Of a stretch of 49,907 nt of DNA, positions 42,716 through 49,907 are shown piece after piece. Under the pieces are notes generated by a model, which saw only the letters and a list, made by a program, of their open reading frames with translations, was not told the DNA's origin and searched no databases. The position numbers were made by a program, and so were the translations under genes. Within the stretch, counting starts at the first letter, position 1. The number at the start of each line of letters is the position of its first letter. The DNA is from Pseudomonadota bacterium (lineage in GTDB: Bacteria; Pseudomonadota; Alphaproteobacteria; Caulobacterales; Caulobacteraceae): positions 1 to 49,907 of the forward strand of contig JAEZCL010000049.1 in NCBI GenBank assembly GCA_023433585.1. Direction: 5' to 3'.

Positions 42716-44531
42716 TCCCCACATAGCCGCTGCGGCCCGGTTCGCCGTAGCCCAGCACCTGCTGATAGTGCGCGTCGGCCAGGTTCTCGACCCGCGCCGT
42801 CAGGCTGATGCTGTCATTCACCGCCCAGGCCGCGTTCAGGTTCGCCGTGACGAAGCTGTCCCGCACGCCGCCGGAATCCTGCTGGTCGCTCTCGCCGCGC
42901 AGGGTCAGGGCGGCGTTGAGGCGCTCGCCGGTCCAGCCCAGGGTCGCCGATCCTGAATGTTCCGGAACACGCCACAGGCGCGCGCCGGTGTCCGCGTTCA
43001 CCGCGTCGGTCCAGGCGTAGGCGACGCTGAGGTCGAACCCGGCCGGAAGGGCGGCGCGGCCCTCGACCTCCACCCCGTCGGTGCGGGACCGGTCCACATT
43101 GGCGTAGTACATGTTCCAGTTCGGATCGGTGAACCAGATGATCTGGTCCTGGATGTCCAGGCGATAGACCGTGACCCGGCCTTGCAGGCGGCCGTCGTCG
43201 GAACGCCAGCCCAGGGCCGCCTCATAGCCGTCGGCGCGCTCGGGCCGCAGCTGCGGATAGGGGGCCGTCGACCAGCAGAAGTCGCACACCGCCTGGCTGA
43301 CCGTCGGGGCCTTGAAGCCTGTGCCCCAGGCGCCGGACAGGATGAAACCGCCGCCCAGCGCATAGGCGGCGGACAGGCGACCCGTGGTCGCGTCGCCGAA
43401 GTCGTCGGCGTCGTCATGGCGCAGGCCGCCGGTCAGGCTGAACCGCTCCGACAGGTCGAAGCGCGCCGTGGCGAACACCGAGGTCGTGGACAGCTCCTCG
43501 GTGATCCCGCTGGACAGGGCGCCGGTCGCCGTGTCGTGCTCGGCGCCGAAAGCGTAGGCGACCCGGCCCTCGGCCGAATCGCCGGACGCCTGCCAGCGAT
43601 AGACCTGGCGCTCCGCCTCGAACACGGCGGGGAAGGCGCTGAAGGTCTCGCGCGCCAGGTCCGACGCCGAAACGCTGAACTGGTGCTGAAGCCCCAGGGC
43701 CTGGACCGTCAGGCGCGCGAAGCCGGACAGTTGCTCGCGCTCGATGCGGTCGTCGGTGTCGGCCAGCGCATAGGTCGGCGCCGGGAAGCCGTCGATGTCG
43801 GCGTCGGTCTGGTTGTAGCGGACGCGGCCTTCCAGGGTGACGTTCGGGCTGAAGCTGTAGCGGCCGTTGGCGCCGACGGTGGTGATGCGCGCGCCGTCCG
43901 CCTCCGGATTTCCGTCCGCCTCGTCGGCCGCCGAAACGCCGCTGGTGTCGAAGTGCGAGACGAAGGCGCCCACGGCGTAGCGCTCATTGGCGATCCCGCC
44001 CGCCAGACGGCCCCGGATGGTGTCGAACGAGCCGGCCTCCGCCTCGGCGCGCCAGCCGTCCAGCTCGCGCGTGGTGAAGGAAATCACCCCGCCGATGGCC
44101 GATGAGCCCCACAGCGAGGACTGCGGACCGGACAGCACCTCGATGCGCTCCACGTCGCCCAGGTCAAAGCCGGCGAAATCGAAGGCGCCGTCGATGTCGG
44201 CCGCGTCATTGACCACCGCCCCGTCCACCAGCACCAGGGTCTTTCCAGGGTGCGCGCCGCGGATGCGGACATGAGCCGGGCCGCTGAAACTTCCCGAGCG
44301 GGCCAGGTGCAGGCCCGGCACGCTGGTCAGGGCGTCCGCGGCGAACACCGCGCCGCGCCGCCGGATCGTCTCCGCGTCGATGACCCGGGCGCCCGGACTC
44401 TCGGCGACGATGGCCGGGACGCGGGTGGCGGTGACCACCACGTCCTCGACCTCGACGGCTTCCTGTGCGGCGACGGGCAGGGCGAACAGCGCCGCGAAGG
44501 CGGCGCTGGAGAGAAGATGGATGCGCCTCAT
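42699..44531 (-). CDS. btuB: TonB-dependent cobalamin receptor BtuB
   Basis: A 610-residue outer-membrane receptor. A signal peptide (MRRIHLLSSAAFAALFALPV) is followed by the TonB box VEDVVVTATRVP. The plug domain has ADALTSVPGLHLARSGSFSG and VERIEVLSGPQSSLWGSSAI. A 22-strand barrel ends in GYVGIRLRY. The cobalamin riboswitch upstream supports vitamin B12 as the substrate. ATG 44531 was chosen because GGAG precedes it and it begins the signal peptide; ATG 44549 is possible but lacks a Shine-Dalgarno. The end overlaps the convergent AKR-like gene by 17 bases. Confidence 0.94.
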   Translation of the reverse strand: MRRIHLLSSAAFAALFALPVAAQEAVEVEDVVVTATRVPAIVAESPGARVIDAETIRRRGAVFAADALTSVPGLHLARSGSFSGPAHVRIRGAHPGKTLVLVDGAVVNDAADIDGAFDFAGFDLGDVERIEVLSGPQSSLWGSSAIGGVISFTTRELDGWRAEAEAGSFDTIRGRLAGGIANERYAVGAFVSHFDTSGVSAADEADGNPEADGARITTVGANGRYSFSPNVTLEGRVRYNQTDADIDGFPAPTYALADTDDRIEREQLSGFARLTVQALGLQHQFSVSASDLARETFSAFPAVFEAERQVYRWQASGDSAEGRVAYAFGAEHDTATGALSSGITEELSTTSVFATARFDLSERFSLTGGLRHDDADDFGDATTGRLSAAYALGGGFILSGAWGTGFKAPTVSQAVCDFCWSTAPYPQLRPERADGYEAALGWRSDDGRLQGRVTVYRLDIQDQIIWFTDPNWNMYYANVDRSRTDGVEVEGRAALPAGFDLSVAYAWTDAVNADTGARLWRVPEHSGSATLGWTGERLNAALTLRGESDQQDSGGVRDSFVTANLNAAWAVNDSISLTARVENLADAHYQQVLGYGEPGRSGYVGIRLRY

Positions 44532-44679
44532 GGGGCGAAACTCCGTCATGGGCCCGGCGCGGCGCGCGGCGGAGCATTGAAGCGACCGATCCGCCTGTCG
44601 GATGACAGGACGGCGCCGGATCGGGTCGCTTCGACGGATCAGTCCCCGCGCCTCTGCCTGGTCCCGGACAGCGGACGAG

Positions 44680-44845
44680 CGACGTCAGCGGCCAGGTCTC
44701 CTGGCTTGCGGGTCATGAAGCGCAGTCCTCGCCTTCCCGGAAAAGCTCCAGTGGCGCCGCGCATGCGCGGGACGGACGGCGCGCTCTCGCCGCCTACAGT
44801 TGCGGGCACAGCCGCGGTTTTCGACCGCGTTCCCTTAACCGCCTG
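44680..44845 (-). promoter_or_regulatory. Cobalamin riboswitch controlling btuB
   Basis: On the minus strand the leader reads TTAAGGGAACGCGGT, then AAAACCGCGGCTGTGCCCGC, AACTGTAGGC, GCCACTGG and GGGAAGGC. It ends with the B12 box GCCAGGAGACCTGGCC (44691-44706 on the plus strand). These are the conserved elements of adenosylcobalamin-type riboswitches in order. It lies about 150 bases before the btuB start, which should be shut off when B12 is plentiful. Edges are approximate. Confidence 0.92.
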
Positions 44846-44946
44846 TGGCGCTTGTGGCGCCGCCGTGCGGACAAGGCAAGCATCCCCCGAATTCTGCTGT
44901 CATGCCGCTTGAGAGGAAGGGGGCGATCCGTCACCCTGCACGCTTC

Positions 44947-47636
<2,690 letters not shown>

Positions 47637-47640
<4 letters not shown>

Positions 47641-49907
47641 CCGCGCCCGCGTCCGGTCTGGACGAGCGGTTGGCGGTCCTCGCCGGCGGCGCCGATGTCC
47701 GGGCCGAGGTCGCCGCCGTCCTGTCCGAACACTGGAGCGCGGGGCGCGAGAAGACGGCGGCGAAACTGGCTGCGGGCCTCGGCGGGGTCGAGGTGGCGCG
47801 GCTGTACGCCGCCGCCGCCGATGACATGCTGACCGCCCTGTGGCGCTTCACCACCCAGACCCTTCATCCTGCCGACGGCCCGGACGAGGACGGCAAGCTG
47901 GCGCTGCTGGCCACCGGCGGTTATGGACGCGGCGTCCTGGCGCCGTTCTCGGACCTGGACCTCCTGTTCCTGCGTCCGGCCCGGGCAGGCAAGCGGATCC
48001 GGCGCATCACCGAGTTCATGCTCTATGTGCTGTGGGACCTGGGCGCACGGGTGGGCGTCGCCTCCCGCACGGTCAACGAAGCCCTGACCCTCGCCCGCAC
48101 CGACATGGTGATCCAGACCTCACTGCTGGAGGCCCGTTTCCTCGCCGGTGACGAACGTCTGGCCGACGCCTTCCTGAAGGTGTTTCGCCGCGAGATGACG
48201 CGCACAGACCCACGCGCCTTCATCGCCGCCAAGCTGGCCGAACGCGACCTGCGCCATTCGCGGGCCGGCGCCGTGCGTTACCGCGTCGAGCCCAACATCA
48301 AGGACGGCAAAGGCGCCTTGCGCGATCTCAACGCCCTGTTCTGGATCGCGCGCAGGCTGGCGCCTCACAGTGTGCTGGGGGCCGAGGCGCTGGAGGATCT
48401 GCTGACCGGGCGCGAGCGCCGCACGTTCGAGGAATCCTTCGATTTCCTGTGGCGGGTGCGCTGCCACCTGCACCGGGCCGCCGGGCGCGCCGAGGAGAAG
48501 CTGACCTTCGACCTGCAGCCCGAGGTGGCCCGCCGCATGGGCTGGAAGGGGCGCGGCGACGAGCCGGCGGTTGAGCGCTTCATGCGCCGCTATTTCCTGG
48601 TGGCCCGCGACGTGGGCGGGCTGACCCGCGCCATGTCCGCCAAGCTGGAGGAGCGCGGCCAGAAGCGGGCGCTGAGCCTGACCCGCCTGATCCCCCGCCG
48701 CCGTCGCAAGCTGGGCGAGCCGGGCTTCATCGAGGATCATGGCCGCCTGTCGGTGACCGGCCCGGACGTATTTCAGGCCGACCCGGTGCGGCTGCTCACC
48801 CTGTTCCAGCTGGCCGACCGGCACGATCTGGACCTGCACCCCGACGCCTTTTCGGCCGTCACCCGGTCGCTGAATCTGGTGACGCCGAAACTGCGGCGCG
48901 ACCCGGCGGCGTCCGAGGCGTTCCTGAATATCCTCGCCCACGGTCAGCGCCCCTACCGCGTCCTGACCCTGATGAACGAGACCGATCTGCTGGGCCGGTT
49001 CCTGCCCGAGTGGGGCCGGATCGTGGGCCAGACCCAGTTCAACATGTATCACGCCTACACGGTGGACGAGCACACGTTGCAGGCCATCGGGCTCATCAAC
49101 GACATCGCGCGCGGCAAGCTGAAGGACGACCATCCGCTGTCCTCGAGCATCATCGGCCTGATCCGCGACCCCGAGGTGCTGATGCTGGCCATGCTGCTGC
49201 ACGACGTGGGCAAGGGCGGCGACCGGGGCCAGCTGGAGGACGGCGCCATCGCCGCGCGCCGGGCCTGCGAGCGGCTGGGCCTGGACCCCCGCCGGGCCGA
49301 GCTGGTCGCCTGGCTGGTCAGGCAGCACCTGACCCTGTCCGACTATGCCCAGAAGCGCGACGTGTCCGACCCGGCCACGGTGCGCGCCTTCGCCGAGATC
49401 GTCGGCGATCTGGAGCGCCTGCGCATGCTGCTGGTTCTCACCGTGGCCGACATCCGCGCCGTCGGTCCCGGCGTCTGGAACGGCTGGAAGGGTCAGCTGA
49501 TGCGCGACCTCTACGCCCACACCGAGCGGCTGTTCCGGGGCGATGAGGGCGGGCTGGACGACCCTCTGCGCCGACCTCTGGCGGCCTATGACGAGCTTCT
49601 GGCGCGGGCCGAGCGCGAAGGCGCCGCCGCCATGGCGGGGTCCTTCGACCACCAGGCGGCCGAGGTGGCCCTGGCCGCGCCGGACCGGCCCGGTCTGTTC
49701 GCCCTGGTGGCCGAGGTCATGGCCGACCTGGGCGCCGACGTGGCGGGCGCCCGCTTGACCACGGCGGGGAACGGCATGGCGCTGGACATCTTCCAGTTGC
49801 AGGACGGCGCGGGCCAGCCCTATGGCCACGACGAGCCGCGCCGTCTGCGCCGCCTGCTGGCCGCGCTGGAGCGAGTGGGGCGCGGCGGCGAGGTGACGGC
49901 GCCGCGA
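47637..49907 (+). CDS. glnD: Bifunctional uridylyltransferase/uridylyl-removing enzyme GlnD (3' end cut by window)
   Basis: Nitrogen sensor that uridylylates PII under nitrogen limitation and reverses it when glutamine is high. The 757 visible codons show the nucleotidyltransferase motif GGYGRGVLAPFSDLDLLFL, the GlnD linker (EPNIKDGKGALRDLNALFWI), the HD phosphohydrolase LMLAMLLHDVGKGGDRG, and the first ACT-type segment (LAAPDRPGLFALVAEVMADL). The start is GTG 47637, overlapping mutS by four bases. The frame is open to the right edge; the second ACT domain lies beyond. Confidence 0.96.

Overview
The window is GC-rich alphaproteobacterial chromosome, most likely a member of the Caulobacterales close to Brevundimonas. 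This rests on the dnaA-dnaN-recF-gyrB block, a TTAA-N7-TTAA CtrA-type site, SD-less or GTG/TTG starts, dense gene packing with ATGA overlaps, and the character of the housekeeping proteins. No 16S or species marker is present, so the genus is an inference.

Layout. 1-7250: replication block (dnaA 3' part, dnaN, a small membrane protein, recF, gyrB), interrupted by a parDE toxin-antitoxin pair between recF and gyrB. 7300-16930: a surface-structure island. It has a giant Ig-repeat autotransporter on the minus strand, split by one in-frame amber codon, and divergent from it three tandem tail-collar (microcystin-dependent-protein-like) genes, a GNAT acetyltransferase and a convergent DUF6916 gene. 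17200-31020: ordinary metabolism and maintenance: nth, an exported protein, acs, a creatininase-family hydrolase, tRNA-Ala(CGC), yggT-DUF167, a pair of amidohydrolase paralogues (the second without metal ligands), bioB, a FliL-like exported protein, an SDR-phhB pair, ubiE-ubiB and a small secreted protein. Two intergenic palindromic repeat elements lie here.

31020-32833 is the most interesting accessory segment: a retron. It has a structured, AT-richer non-coding stretch with several stem-loops, a 60-residue cationic/hydrophobic small ORF whose Shine-Dalgarno is buried in a hairpin, an XRE-type HTH gene, and a reverse transcriptase with the retron hallmarks NAxxH (NALAH), YVDD and a VTG-like motif (VITG). 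RT plus HTH corresponds to the poorly characterised type VI retron arrangement; the small ORF and the RNA architecture are worth testing.

33000-49907: aspartyl hydroxylase-like protein, arfB, ahcY with a palindromic operator and strong terminator, envelope lipoproteins (OmpA-like, glycine zipper), a CtrA-boxed intergenic region, a diacylglycerol-kinase-like gene and metallophosphoesterase, stress/membrane small proteins (DUF1328, holin-like, DUF883-like), an aromatic-catabolism pair (FAA hydrolase, maleylacetoacetate isomerase), an aldo/keto-reductase-like protein lacking its catalytic residues, a cobalamin riboswitch controlling a BtuB-type TonB receptor, mutS, and the 5' part of glnD running off the window.
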